A stretch of 64,000 bases of DNA from Paraclostridium tenue (GCF_039521565.1 NZ_BAAACP010000002.1:62001-126000), one strand, 5' to 3'. Shown: positions 18,128 through 27,434, counted from the first letter of the stretch. Numbers and translations are program-made. Notes: generated from the sequence alone by a model not told the origin.

Positions 18128-18155
18128 TAAAAAAGATGGATAATTAAATCCACCT
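18128..18155 (-). terminator. Partial terminator after the major tail protein
   Basis: GGTGGA pairs with TCCATC on the minus strand, followed by TTTTTTATTT. A leaky terminator here would lower expression of the chaperones relative to the abundant tail tube protein. Confidence 0.5.
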
Positions 18156-18623
18156 CTAATTTTCTATTGAAACCAACAATGATGGATCAGCTAATTCTGC
18201 ATGCCCATTAACAACTAATTCTATTTCAAGTCCTGCTAATCCATCTTCAAAGTCTCCACTAAATGTTTCAATCTTCATCGTTGCTTCAATTAAATCTTCT
18301 GTTTTTCCTGTTGATCCAGCTGTATAACCTGGCTTTTTAACTGCTAACTTTATATCTAAATCATCAGCATCTTTCCAGGCTTTCCAAAGCATATTAAAAA
18401 CTGAACTTTCTGTCTTATCTGATAGATTAGCAACTGCGGACATATCCACCGAGAAATCTTGCCCTGTTAATTCTCTTGATGTCATACATTGTCCTTGGCC
18501 TGCTGCAACTCTATCAACAAACTCCTCAAATTCATTCGATGCTTCAAATGATGCTCCACTTTGACCAGCTATAGGCTTCCCATCTTTCATTATAAGCACA
18601 TCAGCACTTCTTGTATTAGCCAT
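18156..18623 (-). CDS. Major tail (tube) protein
   Basis: A 155-aa protein when started at the ATG at 18621-18623, which has AAGGAGG 7 nt upstream; the longer frame runs into the preceding gene. It resembles Firmicute tube proteins: an N-terminal ADVLIMKDGKPIAGQSGASF beta hairpin, central loop and C-terminal strand pair (GLAGLEIELVVNGHAEL). It polymerises around the tape measure to form the tail tube. It lies between the tail terminator gene and the chaperones. Confidence 0.8.
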   Translation of the reverse strand: MANTRSADVLIMKDGKPIAGQSGASFEASNEFEEFVDRVAAGQGQCMTSRELTGQDFSVDMSAVANLSDKTESSVFNMLWKAWKDADDLDIKLAVKKPGYTAGSTGKTEDLIEATMKIETFSGDFEDGLAGLEIELVVNGHAELADPSLLVSIEN

Positions 18624-18624
18624 T

Positions 18625-19032
18625 TTAATTCCTCCTTTGTAATGTAAAATCAAATGAAATAGAACCCTCATATAGTATTGTGTTTTCATCTATATAATGC
18701 TCTTCTATTCCATTTGAATCATTTTCGCTTAATTTGCAATCTATAATTTCATACCCTCCTGCAACTTCATAAATCATTTCATATAAACTATTATATATAT
18801 CCATATACTTGTTATTTACTTCTTTTCTACCTTTGTTCCCACCATCATAAAAATAGGATAATTCCCAGGTTATAAAGTAAATTATATCTCCAGTCCTTAT
18901 CCTTCTATCTTTTAAACTTGTATTACCTAGTTTTATATAAGGCATCTTAGCTTCTTCATCTATAACATCTAATACAGTAAAGCTTTTATCTGTAAGCTTC
19001 TGATATATTGCTCTTTGTAAACTATTTATCAT
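18625..19032 (-). CDS. Tail terminator / tail completion protein (DUF3168-like)
   Basis: A 135-aa protein resembling DUF3168-type tail terminators: an N-terminal helix (INSLQRAIYQKLTD), then a beta strand pair with YITW-like tube-contact segment, a helix, and C-terminal strands. It caps the tail tube and contacts the head-tail connector. It overlaps the HK97 gp10-like gene by 11 nt, and its position just before the tube gene is the conserved one. Confidence 0.75.
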   Translation of the reverse strand: MINSLQRAIYQKLTDKSFTVLDVIDEEAKMPYIKLGNTSLKDRRIRTGDIIYFITWELSYFYDGGNKGRKEVNNKYMDIYNSLYEMIYEVAGGYEIIDCKLSENDSNGIEEHYIDENTILYEGSISFDFTLQRRN

Positions 19033-19465
19033 AACTAGAAAGTATCCTTTCTACATCACTTGTAAACTTTGGAGTAACTTCTTCAAATGCAGGTATTAAG
19101 TAAGGTTTCTTTCCTTTACCTGCAGGATAATTTACTTTCTTAACAAATATCCAGTTGCCATCTTTACCCTTGAATCTTAAAAACTTAGCTTTCTTAGGTT
19201 TAATAACATAAGCTTTTGAACCAAACTCTCTAGCTCTAGCATACTTAACATTTGTTCCTACAAAGGAATCTTTACTTTTATGTTTAGTGTTTATGCTTGT
19301 TTTAAGTCTTGAAGTTTTAACAGCAACTTTACTTTTAGCTATTCTTTCTATCATATACGCGTGTGTTTTTCTTGATTCTGTTGTATTTTCTACAACGTGC
19401 TTATGGTAACCTATTATATATCCAGGTAATTCTTTAAGATTTATTGTATCTACTTTAATTTGCAT
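19022..19465 (-). CDS. HK97 gp10-like head-tail joining protein
   Basis: A 147-aa basic protein of the HK97 gp10 type. The signatures are the TSRLKTSINTKHK segment followed by VGTNVKYARAREFGSK, and the C-terminal KPYLIPAFEE motif. Members join tail to head or assist tail completion. It overlaps both neighbours by about 11 nt, so translation is probably coupled. Confidence 0.85.
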   Translation of the reverse strand: MQIKVDTINLKELPGYIIGYHKHVVENTTESRKTHAYMIERIAKSKVAVKTSRLKTSINTKHKSKDSFVGTNVKYARAREFGSKAYVIKPKKAKFLRFKGKDGNWIFVKKVNYPAGKGKKPYLIPAFEEVTPKFTSDVERILSSYDK

Positions 19466-19763
19466 TTTCTAACACATCCAATGTTATATATGTCTTATTT
19501 CTAACTCTTTTAGGCTTACTTACAGGTTTATAATAAATACCATTAATATATATACAAAAGTTTTTTAAATTTATTTCATCCATAGTTATAATACTAATAG
19601 ACTCATAATTAACTACACCAAAAATCTGTATCTGTTTTTCTATTCTTATACTGGACTTATTACAAAATATAGATTTATTAAAACTTTTATTCTCTATATA
19701 TCCACCTTGCCCATCACTTCTTTTGCTTAGTTCGTAAACTTCTGCTAAAGTATCAAATCTCAT
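19455..19763 (-). CDS. Head closure / head-tail adaptor protein
   Basis: A 102-aa all-beta protein similar to SPP1 gp16/HK97-type head-closure proteins: an early strand (LAEVYELSKRSDGQGGYIE) with the common 'd..Gg..' turn, then VNYESISIITMDEIN and a C-terminal strand. It would seal the connector after packaging. It overlaps its neighbours by 4 nt (19760-19763) and 11 nt. Confidence 0.7.
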   Translation of the reverse strand: MRFDTLAEVYELSKRSDGQGGYIENKSFNKSIFCNKSSIRIEKQIQIFGVVNYESISIITMDEINLKNFCIYINGIYYKPVSKPKRVRNKTYITLDVLENAN

Positions 19764-20095
19764 ATTAATCGCATCCTAACTTTAGAGTTTGATTGAGTTT
19801 TATTATCTTTTATCCATATATCTAAATCCTTTATATATGGATCTAGTAAATTGTTATTATATGAGAAGTTGACTCCATCACTATTTTCAGAGTTTAAACC
19901 TTCACTACCTATAAGATTATATCTAGCTATAGCTAATTCAATAACTATATATTCAAGTTCTGTAGGTAATTCTTTTTTGCCTATATAATTTAAAACCCTT
20001 TGAGTTGGTCTTTTTATTAAAGAATATAAAAGCTCATCCTTATCAGATGAGCTTAACCCTAATGATATTTTAACTTCATTTAGAATATTATCCAT
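19760..20095 (-). CDS. Head-tail connector (gp6/gp15-like adaptor)
   Basis: A 111-aa mostly helical protein of the type found directly after the capsid gene. It contains the helix LLYSLIKRPTQRVLNYIGKK and the adjoining LEYIVIELAIARYNL helix that matches the family's 'a.A..l...' core. It binds the portal and starts the neck. There is a 12-nt gap after the capsid gene. Confidence 0.75.
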   Translation of the reverse strand: MDNILNEVKISLGLSSSDKDELLYSLIKRPTQRVLNYIGKKELPTELEYIVIELAIARYNLIGSEGLNSENSDGVNFSYNNNLLDPYIKDLDIWIKDNKTQSNSKVRMRLI

Positions 20096-20107
20096 TTTTA
20101 ATTATCC

Positions 20108-21217
20108 TTATTTTTTATTACTAGATTTACTAGTCTTTGTTTTAGATTCTTCCTCTACAGGGACTTCTTCTGTGGATCCATTATTAGCTAATTGTGCTGA
20201 TACTTTAGCAGCTAGTTTCTCTATGTCAAATCCATCAACTTTTAAATTTTTAACTTCTAAAACAGATACTCCTACAGGTTCAGTATAATCCATCCAAGCA
20301 ACGCATTCTGGATTATTTATTACAGCGTCTAAATAAGCAAATCCTATATGGTAAGTTGCATCTCTCTTAGCACATTCAACTCCTGAAGAAGTCATAGTAT
20401 ATCTTACATTTCTAGTAAATACAGGTTGTAAGTTTGATAATGGAGTTAATGCTATAAAGTTATCTGGATAAGTAGAAACAACTTCTATAGGTAATCCCGA
20501 TATTTTAACTAATTCTCCATCCTTTATAACACTATCTGCCCAAGCTGTAGGTCTAGCTATTATAGATCTCTGTATATCCAGCTTAGTGTTTTCTGACATT
20601 ATCCAATGGAAATTAAACTTAGGATGATTCCAATATTTAGATTTTATTTTCTTTTTGATCGTTATAAAATCTTCTGGAGTTGGTAGCTTAGCTCCTAAAT
20701 TTATTTTATTGCTTATAGCTTTTATCTTCTTAACAAATCCATCTAGTATTTTTAAGAAATCATCGTCACCAGTTCCACTAGCTGCAGTATCTCCATTAAA
20801 TAACAAATCCTGCATATCTAAAGCAAAAGCTTCTTGCATCAAAGAAGTTAATGCAGTTTCCATGTTTTGACCTCTTTGTTGCAATATGTACCAAACATCA
20901 TCATTAGATAACCACATATCTAGGAATACTTTAACAACGTTGTAAGGTATATCTCTTTTATTTACATCAAAGTTACCTGCAGGGACTTCTCCTGGAGTAT
21001 AAGAATATTTTCTAGTCTTTCTTGTTTGAGCTTCTAAGGCTTCTATATTTCCACTTGTTTGGTCCTTATATTGAACATTTAATTTTTTCAGTGTATTTGA
21101 GTTTGCTATTATATCATATATAAAGGCTTCTGCTTGATCTGTAACTAATAAAGTTGATGCTGCATTAGCCTTTTGTAATTTAGTTATCATTTCCGATTTT
21201 GTTAATGCTATAGTCAT
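20108..21217 (-). CDS. Major capsid protein
   Basis: A 369-aa protein of the HK97-fold type, following the protease/scaffold genes. Its N-terminal arm (residues 1-70) leads into the sheet regions; sections such as LDMQDLLFNGDTAA and DFLKILDGFVKKI recall P2-like capsid proteins. Residues 345-369 are low-complexity, rich in Glu, Ser and Lys. AGGAGG lies 9 nt before the ATG. It has no ordered internal scaffold delta domain, which fits a separately encoded scaffold. Confidence 0.85.
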   Translation of the reverse strand: MTIALTKSEMITKLQKANAASTLLVTDQAEAFIYDIIANSNTLKKLNVQYKDQTSGNIEALEAQTRKTRKYSYTPGEVPAGNFDVNKRDIPYNVVKVFLDMWLSNDDVWYILQQRGQNMETALTSLMQEAFALDMQDLLFNGDTAASGTGDDDFLKILDGFVKKIKAISNKINLGAKLPTPEDFITIKKKIKSKYWNHPKFNFHWIMSENTKLDIQRSIIARPTAWADSVIKDGELVKISGLPIEVVSTYPDNFIALTPLSNLQPVFTRNVRYTMTSSGVECAKRDATYHIGFAYLDAVINNPECVAWMDYTEPVGVSVLEVKNLKVDGFDIEKLAAKVSAQLANNGSTEEVPVEEESKTKTSKSSNKK

Positions 21218-21230
21218 ATATTATTACCTC

Positions 21231-21986
21231 CTATTTATTGAATGCTTCTTCAAAAGCACTTATATAAGATTTTTTTACTTCTTTTCCTTCTCCACCTGTG
21301 CTAGTATCTAATGATTGTGGAGCTCTTCTTGATTTCTTTAAGTCGGCTATTTCATCCACTAAAGGTTGAGTAGCTTCTTTTATCGCTTTAGCTATTATTT
21401 CTTCTTGAGTAGGTTCTGCTTCACTTCCTCCTCCTTCTGTTCCCTCATCGCCTTTAGGCGGTTCTTCTTCGCCTTTTAAAACTTTAATTTCATCCCTTAT
21501 AGGATTTAAAGCTTCATCAAGCATTTTCTTTATATCTTCTGGTTTCATATCTTCATCCTCCTTACTTTTCTTGATTTCTTGTATCTGTTCTAATGACTTT
21601 TGAATACCAACTGTATTAACCGTATTAATTATGTAAGCCTTAAAAGCATCAATTTGAGTAGCCATGTGTGTAGCTTTATCTGTTACGGTAGAATCTAATA
21701 AAGTATTCTCCAATGAATCCATTAAAGCCCATCTAGCTTCTCTTATCCTATCTCCAATTAACGTTTCACCAACTAAAGTATTAAAGTCAGTTATGTATTC
21801 ACTTTTCTTAATCTGTTGCTTCTCTTTAGCAAAGAAACTTTTTAAGACATTAAAAAAACCTCTAAATTCTTCTTCATTAGAATCTACAGGTTCTTTATCT
21901 GATTTATATATTTTTACTGTTTGCTTATTAGCCCCTTTATTAACTAAGCTAATAAAGTCTATATCTATTTCTTTCATTCTAGGCAC
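21231..21986 (-). CDS. XkdF-like scaffold part / capsid assembly protein
   Basis: A 251-aa protein. It begins with a GTG that directly follows the TAA of the protease gene, with GGAGG 10 nt upstream. The N-terminus contains DIDFISLVNKGANKQTV, resembling the 'isLVdkgAnk' motif of PBSX XkdF. From about residue 100 it is charged and helical (MKPEDIKKMLDEALNPIRDE), and the middle is low-complexity Glu/Gly (GDEGTEGGGSEAEPTQ); this is the composition of a capsid scaffold. In PBSX these regions and the protease belong to one system; here the protease is the separate preceding gene. Confidence 0.7.
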   Translation of the reverse strand: MPRMKEIDIDFISLVNKGANKQTVKIYKSDKEPVDSNEEEFRGFFNVLKSFFAKEKQQIKKSEYITDFNTLVGETLIGDRIREARWALMDSLENTLLDSTVTDKATHMATQIDAFKAYIINTVNTVGIQKSLEQIQEIKKSKEDEDMKPEDIKKMLDEALNPIRDEIKVLKGEEEPPKGDEGTEGGGSEAEPTQEEIIAKAIKEATQPLVDEIADLKKSRRAPQSLDTSTGGEGKEVKKSYISAFEEAFNK

Positions 21987-22415
21987 TTAACTCTCACCTC
22001 CTTCATATATAGCAGTTCCTCCTATACTAAACCCAGTTATATTACCAAGTTTAATATCATTCCAAGTTGTATCGTCTGTTACTTTTATTGCTGCTACCCA
22101 GTCATCTTTTAAAACATCAATTTCTGGTATATCACATTTAGCTATATAGTTTTCTACTACATATCCATATCCACCAATTTCATTATGTTGTTTATCAACT
22201 CCTGCAGTAGCTATATTAGTTGTATTCATAAGCTTCTCCATAAACTTATGAGCTGCTTTCTTAACATCATCTACAGTTGCCCAATCTCCATGACTATCGG
22301 TATAATCTGTAGGGTTTCCATTTTCATCAAACTCTTTTGAAGGTCTATAAACTACACCTTCAACTATTCTATTTTCTTCATCAAGCTTAGCTATTTTAAC
22401 ATCTAGTTGTTTCAC
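21987..22415 (-). CDS. Prohead protease, XkdF type
   Basis: A 142-aa protein taken from the GTG at 22413-22415, which has AGGTGG 6 nt upstream; the open frame extends five codons further. The domain has the XkdF pattern: VEGVVYRPSKEF, DSHGDWATVDDVKKAAHKFM, the candidate catalytic His in DKQHNE (H77) and Ser in ITGFSIGG (S130), equivalent to S78-type prohead proteases. It would cut scaffold and capsid arms during maturation. Its 5' end overlaps the preceding small gene by 20 nt. Confidence 0.8.
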   Translation of the reverse strand: MKQLDVKIAKLDEENRIVEGVVYRPSKEFDENGNPTDYTDSHGDWATVDDVKKAAHKFMEKLMNTTNIATAGVDKQHNEIGGYGYVVENYIAKCDIPEIDVLKDDWVAAIKVTDDTTWNDIKLGNITGFSIGGTAIYEGGES

Positions 22416-22683
22416 TATACTCCACCTCAAATATTAACATATCTTCTAGCGTTTCAAATCTGTTACTAGCATATGCATTTACTATTTTTATGTTCGGACA
22501 ATTCTTCATTCTAAGTTCATCATCATACTTATCTTTATAATAATTAATTTTATCTTTAAAATTATTATTTAAATTAATTATTATCTCTATAGCTCCATTA
22601 GGCATTTCTATAGCTACTCCAATATACTCTTGTTTTGTATCTATAGCATCTTTGAAAATTTTAATTAATTCTTGCTTAGTCAT
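22396..22683 (-). CDS. Hypothetical phage protein in the head operon
   Basis: A 95-aa alpha/beta protein of unknown family: an N-terminal helix (TKQELIKIFKDAIDTK), two strands (IGVAIEMPNGAIEIIINL), a Lys/Tyr-rich helix and a C-terminal strand. It sits between the minor head protein and the protease and overlaps the latter. Similar small genes are common at this position in Clostridium phages; function unknown. Confidence 0.65.
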   Translation of the reverse strand: MTKQELIKIFKDAIDTKQEYIGVAIEMPNGAIEIIINLNNNFKDKINYYKDKYDDELRMKNCPNIKIVNAYASNRFETLEDMLIFEVEYSETTRC

Positions 22684-22684
22684 A

Positions 22685-23530
22685 TTAAATTACCTCTCCT
22701 TTTAGTATAGGTTTTAAAGTACATCTACATTGAATTACATTGCTTGCTTTTGCATCGTGGCTATTATCTCCAGGATAATCTAACAAATCATCATCCACTA
22801 TAAAAGGATCATCAATTTTAACTCTTTGGCCATTAGCTTCTAAGTGATGTTTTCTAGTTCTTTCATCTTCATGTGAATCCCATTCTTTACCTATAACAAC
22901 TCCACTTTCTTTATATCCTTCAAGTGTTCCTGCATTGCTAGAACTTATTATCTCCGTTCTAGATACTACTGTAGCTCTTTTCATACTAAACTCAGGCATA
23001 TTCTTAATTCTATTTGATAGTTCTGGTATACCTTCGCCTAGTTTAAAGCCTTCTGATAGTTCTTTTATAATAGCTTTATGAGTTGTGTCAGCTACTTTTA
23101 TAGCAAACTTAATCTTCTTATCTTCCAAGAATTTAAGCGCATTTTCATTTAGCAAATCAAACGATACTCCCACACTTGATTGCCCTACTTGATCAAGTAC
23201 CTCTGACTTAACTAAATTCAATATACTCATAAAATGTTTATATACTATTTGTTCATATAAAACTTGTTGCTTTTCTATATTTTCTATGTATATGTTTAAT
23301 ATCTCATGAGTTATATCCTCTCCTAAGTTCTCTATACTATCTATTAACCTCGACTGTTGTAAACTAAGTAAAAGATTAAACTCACTTTCAAACTCTAAAA
23401 AAGCTTCATAAGTTAACTCAAGCCATTCATCAGATTGTTTAATTGAATATATCCAATCTTTATTTTCATCATTCTTTCGTATAAATGATTTTAGGATTGT
23501 ATTAACTATACTAAGTTTGTTTTTATTCAT
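22685..23530 (-). CDS. Minor head protein (SPP1 gp7/Mu gpF-like)
   Basis: A 281-aa protein whose C-terminal half carries the phage head morphogenesis domain: RATVVSRTEIISSSNAG, then GKEWDSHEDERTRKHHLEANG and the terminal QCRCTL motif. The N-terminal half is helical. It is packaged in the capsid near the portal and may travel with DNA. It overlaps the portal gene by 8 nt. Confidence 0.9.
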   Translation of the reverse strand: MNKNKLSIVNTILKSFIRKNDENKDWIYSIKQSDEWLELTYEAFLEFESEFNLLLSLQQSRLIDSIENLGEDITHEILNIYIENIEKQQVLYEQIVYKHFMSILNLVKSEVLDQVGQSSVGVSFDLLNENALKFLEDKKIKFAIKVADTTHKAIIKELSEGFKLGEGIPELSNRIKNMPEFSMKRATVVSRTEIISSSNAGTLEGYKESGVVIGKEWDSHEDERTRKHHLEANGQRVKIDDPFIVDDDLLDYPGDNSHDAKASNVIQCRCTLKPILKGEVI

Positions 23531-25061
23531 TTAAAGCACCCTCTATAGCCTTTTGAAGTTCCTTTAAAGGATTTATTACATCTTGTATATTATAAGCCTT
23601 AGAAATAGGATTATTTTCATCAAACATAGGTTTCTTCATGCTATTTTTATTAGCTAAGTAAACTTGTAAAGGAATGTCCGCCCATTCATCAGTTAATGGT
23701 TCAAATTCCTTGCCAAGAAGCTTACCTAAGCTATCTAATAACATATTTGGTGTAGGAACTCCTGCTGCTATATATGGAGCTAATGCTTTAGCTATCTCAG
23801 TATCATCTGTAGTTTTTACTCCTTTAAACTTAAGTTCTACATATCTAATACCTAGTTCTTTCATTAACTTTTTATTTAATAAATCTGCTAAATCTTCCCT
23901 AGCAGGTTCAAAAGTTTGTTCTTCTGTTATTTGTTTAGCAGTTTCTGCAGTAGCTTTATTATAATCTTGTGTATCTCCTGTATAAATAGGAGCTAATCTA
24001 AATGAACTTCTTACTGCATCCCTATTCTTATCTAAATATTCTAAGAATAAAGCATCATCTTGCATTATTTCTGCTAACTTTTCAAAATGTATTTTTACAT
24101 TTGATTTACCTTCTTCCATGCTAAGCTCATTATTGAAAGCTTCAGCTTCCAAGATTAAATACTTATGTTGTGCTGCTGTCCCTTTAGCATCACTTAATAA
24201 GTCTATACTATCTTGAGTCAACTGACCATTTTCAACAACTATAGCTAAAGGTATGTGCCTTCCTTCATCAAAGTACTTATAATTAAGTTCATCAGCACTT
24301 CTAGAACCCATCATCTTAATTAAGACACCGATATATCTAGGCAATCCATATGGAGTATAAGGGCAATATATATTATCAAATATAATAGAGTTAGCTTCAT
24401 CATCTATATTCATTTCTTGCCCCTCTGCTAAATATTCTCCAGTAAGTCTATTTAACTTTCTAGGATCTCCTAACTCTTTAAAATAAACTTGCTTAGAGCC
24501 TACCATCTGAATAAACTTTTTAAACTTCTTCCATCTTTTAATTTTACGTTCATTTCCATTAGAATCAGTTATAGTCTCTTCAACTTCAATAGGATCACTC
24601 TCTTTACATAGTCTTACAGTGTGAGCTGCTATATGTTGAATCTCTGATATTTCTCCAGTTTCATCAGCTATGCACTCAATAGTTGCATAACCTAATCTTT
24701 CTCTATCATCTATAAACTTTTTAAGAACTCCCGTAAATCGTTCATCAAAATTGCAGTATTTTAAGAATAACTCATACTTAGACCAATCTTCATCAGCTAT
24801 CTTATTCTTTGAGGTTTCAGTTTTATAATCAAAGTTATAGTCTAGGTTATATCCAAATCCAACTATATTAGTTTTATAAGCTTCTATGCAAACTTGTAAT
24901 ATATCACTATTTTCAGTTATCCTAGCTAAAGCTTCTATATTCATTTCTGGTTGAATAATAAATCCTTGTGTGTAGAAATCACTAAATATATCATCAATTT
25001 GCTTAGATCTACTTATACTAGATCCATCTATCTTTTTAATTCTAACTTGCTGCTTTGTCAT
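23523..25061 (-). CDS. Portal protein (PBSX-type)
   Basis: A 512-aa protein forming the dodecameric ring for DNA entry. It matches PBSX-type portals: an N-terminal clip/wing with IVGFGYNLDYN, DRERLGYATIECI, the YCPYTPYGLPRYIGVL loop, and the stem and crown region ending in KSSFRLAPIY-like DAVRSSFRLAP with ETAKQITEEQTF. Its ATG overlaps the terminase TAA by one base (TAATG) and a GGAG site precedes it. Confidence 0.9.
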   Translation of the reverse strand: MTKQQVRIKKIDGSSISRSKQIDDIFSDFYTQGFIIQPEMNIEALARITENSDILQVCIEAYKTNIVGFGYNLDYNFDYKTETSKNKIADEDWSKYELFLKYCNFDERFTGVLKKFIDDRERLGYATIECIADETGEISEIQHIAAHTVRLCKESDPIEVEETITDSNGNERKIKRWKKFKKFIQMVGSKQVYFKELGDPRKLNRLTGEYLAEGQEMNIDDEANSIIFDNIYCPYTPYGLPRYIGVLIKMMGSRSADELNYKYFDEGRHIPLAIVVENGQLTQDSIDLLSDAKGTAAQHKYLILEAEAFNNELSMEEGKSNVKIHFEKLAEIMQDDALFLEYLDKNRDAVRSSFRLAPIYTGDTQDYNKATAETAKQITEEQTFEPAREDLADLLNKKLMKELGIRYVELKFKGVKTTDDTEIAKALAPYIAAGVPTPNMLLDSLGKLLGKEFEPLTDEWADIPLQVYLANKNSMKKPMFDENNPISKAYNIQDVINPLKELQKAIEGALNE

Positions 25062-26485
25062 TATCTCCTCACCACCTTCCTACGTTCTTTTTTAGTTGTC
25101 GTCTTTTCATCTAAGGTATTATTTATAAATGCTTGCATGATCTCTACTAGTCCTGTAGTTGCATCTGGAGCATCATCATGTGCATTTTTACCTTTTCTTT
25201 GGAATTTGTTCATATCTGTATAATACTCTGGAAATCTTTCTCGCCAGTTAATAGGAAAATGAAGCTTATTCATTACCCAACTACTTTGAGTTAATATTCT
25301 AGCTTCTTTATTTTTATTTTGAAAAAACCACTTAACAATAGTTCTTCCTTTTAGTGACTCAATTGCTGATTTTATATTTCTAGCAAAACTTTTACCACCG
25401 TTATTACTTTCAACTATAGCTACATCAGTATTATTTCTTATTAACACATGAGGAACTTCTTTTTCAGTATCTTCCATAGGAGCATCTGTATAATAAACAT
25501 CAAGTACATATCCTTCACCTTTATATACACCGCCTACAATAGTACAAAGCTTATCCTCTCCATCATCTGCAGTATCTGTATAGCTTAATATTTGTTCAAA
25601 ATAAGGTGGTAATTCTTCATAAGTACTAAATCTAGTATATAATTTATGTTTAGCATCTATAGGCTCTTGTTGATAGTTAGCTAATGCTATATCTTCTCCC
25701 ATAGCTCTTACTTTCATTTCATAACTTGCTTTTGATAATACTGCTTCACATAACATTGAGCCATCATCTTGAAGAGCTTTCATAAGTATCTGTCTACATA
25801 CTTTTTTCTCTTGTTTAAAGTGTTCTAATGCTCTTCCTGCTAAATCTAAAGAAGCCCATCTAGTCATTATAATTATTATCTTTCCGCCTTCTTCAAGTCT
25901 TGATAGCATTGTATTAGTAAACCAATCCCAATGCTTTTCAAGTACCATTTCATTATTAGCTTCATCAGCATTTTTAATAAGGTCGTCTATAATTAATAAT
26001 GAACATCCAAATCCTGTTGCAGTTCCTCCTGGTGATGTTGCTAAGTAACTATTATAAGCTCCTTCAAGTCCCCAAAGGCTCATAGCTCCATCACCACGTT
26101 TTATCCTAGTGTTAGGAAATATATCAGAATAAACAATTATATCTTCATCAGCTTTTTTCTCCATAATTGCATTTCTTACACTCTTTGAAAATGTAGTTGA
26201 TAAAGTTTCGTTGTATGATCCTGTCATTACCTTTGCATTTATATTCTTACCAAATACCCATTCAGTAAATAAAGAAGCTGTTCTTGATTTACCATGTCTA
26301 GGTGGCATATTAATAAGTAATATATCATTATCACTATAATAAAAATCTTGCATCTCATTACATAGCTCAACTAAATAATCTCTGTCCTCTTGATAGAAGT
26401 CAGGAGCCATTGCATTACAAAAATAAAAGAACTCACGTCTTGCGAGTTCTTTCTTAGCTTCTAATATTATTTTATCTCTATCCAT
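25061..26485 (-). CDS. Terminase large subunit
   Basis: A 474-aa DNA-packaging motor. Walker A is MPPRHGKS (60-67), Walker B LLIIDD (163-168), and a coupling motif IIIMTRW follows. The C-terminal RNase H-like nuclease part includes LSYTDTADDG (about residue 300-310), VAIVESNNGG and HDDAPDATTGLVE. It overlaps the small subunit by 8 nt and the portal by one base. The class (headful or cohesive end) cannot be told. Confidence 0.95.
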   Translation of the reverse strand: MDRDKIILEAKKELARREFFYFCNAMAPDFYQEDRDYLVELCNEMQDFYYSDNDILLINMPPRHGKSRTASLFTEWVFGKNINAKVMTGSYNETLSTTFSKSVRNAIMEKKADEDIIVYSDIFPNTRIKRGDGAMSLWGLEGAYNSYLATSPGGTATGFGCSLLIIDDLIKNADEANNEMVLEKHWDWFTNTMLSRLEEGGKIIIIMTRWASLDLAGRALEHFKQEKKVCRQILMKALQDDGSMLCEAVLSKASYEMKVRAMGEDIALANYQQEPIDAKHKLYTRFSTYEELPPYFEQILSYTDTADDGEDKLCTIVGGVYKGEGYVLDVYYTDAPMEDTEKEVPHVLIRNNTDVAIVESNNGGKSFARNIKSAIESLKGRTIVKWFFQNKNKEARILTQSSWVMNKLHFPINWRERFPEYYTDMNKFQRKGKNAHDDAPDATTGLVEIMQAFINNTLDEKTTTKKERRKVVRR

Positions 26486-26927
26486 CTCGTATCAACTTCT
26501 TTAAATCTTCTGTGCTTAATCCTTCTAATGGATTTTTAACTTCTATAGTGTTATTAGATTCTACAACTTGTTTGTCTCTCCATTTATCAGGCCTTCGATT
26601 TTTAAGCCAGAATATTTGTGCTGTTGTATCGGGAGCAACTTGTTTAGTTACTCTTTTAGTCTCTTTTCCATTCTCATAAATTACTTCATCATATTCATAA
26701 CCTAGAGCTCTTTTAAGTAGCGCATTTTCTACTTCATAATCAACTATTTCTTTTCCTCTTTTTAGGGACTCGGAAAACTCGGAATACTTCTTTTTGTAAT
26801 CATATAAAGTTGATATGTGTATTCCTATTTTTTCCGCTATCTGTTCATCAGTGAGCCCATCTCTTGCCCATCCTTCAATCAATGTAAGCTTAGGCTCAAC
26901 GTGAGTGAAGTATTTGGACTTTGCCAT
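26478..26927 (-). CDS. Terminase small subunit
   Basis: A 149-aa DNA-binding protein. Residues 15-45 form a helix-turn-helix (WARDGLTDEQIAEKIGIHIS), followed by a helical oligomerisation part and the WLKNRRPDKWRDK motif common in Firmicute small terminases. AGGAGGTGA lies upstream. It would recognise the packaging site; the structured non-coding stretch at 27.4-27.85 kb is a nearby candidate for that site. Confidence 0.85.
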   Translation of the reverse strand: MAKSKYFTHVEPKLTLIEGWARDGLTDEQIAEKIGIHISTLYDYKKKYSEFSESLKRGKEIVDYEVENALLKRALGYEYDEVIYENGKETKRVTKQVAPDTTAQIFWLKNRRPDKWRDKQVVESNNTIEVKNPLEGLSTEDLKKLIRDG

Positions 26928-27011
26928 GAACTCACCTCCTACTTTTTTATATTTTAATGATAACTATTATTTATACTAAAAAAGAACTCTATTCCTAGAG
27001 TTCTCTCAACT

Positions 27012-27236
27012 TTATGTTAAATCAAATGTAACACACTTAAAACTTGCTAATTGTTTTAAATCATATACTTGTTTAGTTTTTACATTCCTTAATATTAAAT
27101 TTGTTCCTTTAGTCTTACATTCATTAGCTATAATTTTTAAAGAAGCAGTGTCATATTTACTAGCATCAAGTATAATACTTCCACCAAATGAAACTATTTG
27201 TTTTATATAATATACATCATACGTGTTTTCACTCAT
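27012..27236 (-). CDS. Hypothetical small phage protein
   Basis: A 74-aa protein with GGGGTGA before the ATG. It contains SFGGSIILDASKYDTASLK and a C-terminal KQVYDLKQLASFKCVTFDL stretch, giving an alpha/beta pattern. I recognise no family. It lies just before the terminase genes at the start of the late operon. Confidence 0.65.
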   Translation of the reverse strand: MSENTYDVYYIKQIVSFGGSIILDASKYDTASLKIIANECKTKGTNLILRNVKTKQVYDLKQLASFKCVTFDLT

Positions 27237-27269
27237 CTTATCACCCCACTTTCAAGTATATAATACTAC

Positions 27270-27410
27270 TTAAACAGAGCTTTCCCTTCTTTTTTTATCA
27301 AATTTATCAAAATTAGGTTTCTTACTCATTTCTTTCTCTATATTTCTTAACTCACTATCTAACTCATGGATCATCTTAATTGCTTCATCAGCATCTTTCC
27401 ACTTTTTCAT
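27270..27410 (-). CDS. 46-aa charged helical mini-protein
   Basis: The ATG at 27408-27410 follows AAGGGTG and opens a 46-codon frame rich in Lys/Glu/Asp (MKKWKDADEAIKMIHELDSE...). It is predicted to be a single helix with a basic tail (KFDKKRRESSV). It is the first coding frame after the tRNA/hairpin segment, 24 nt past the terminator. Function unknown; small size lowers certainty. Confidence 0.55.
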   Translation of the reverse strand: MKKWKDADEAIKMIHELDSELRNIEKEMSKKPNFDKFDKKRRESSV

Positions 27411-27434
27411 ATGTTCACCCTTTTATACAAAATT

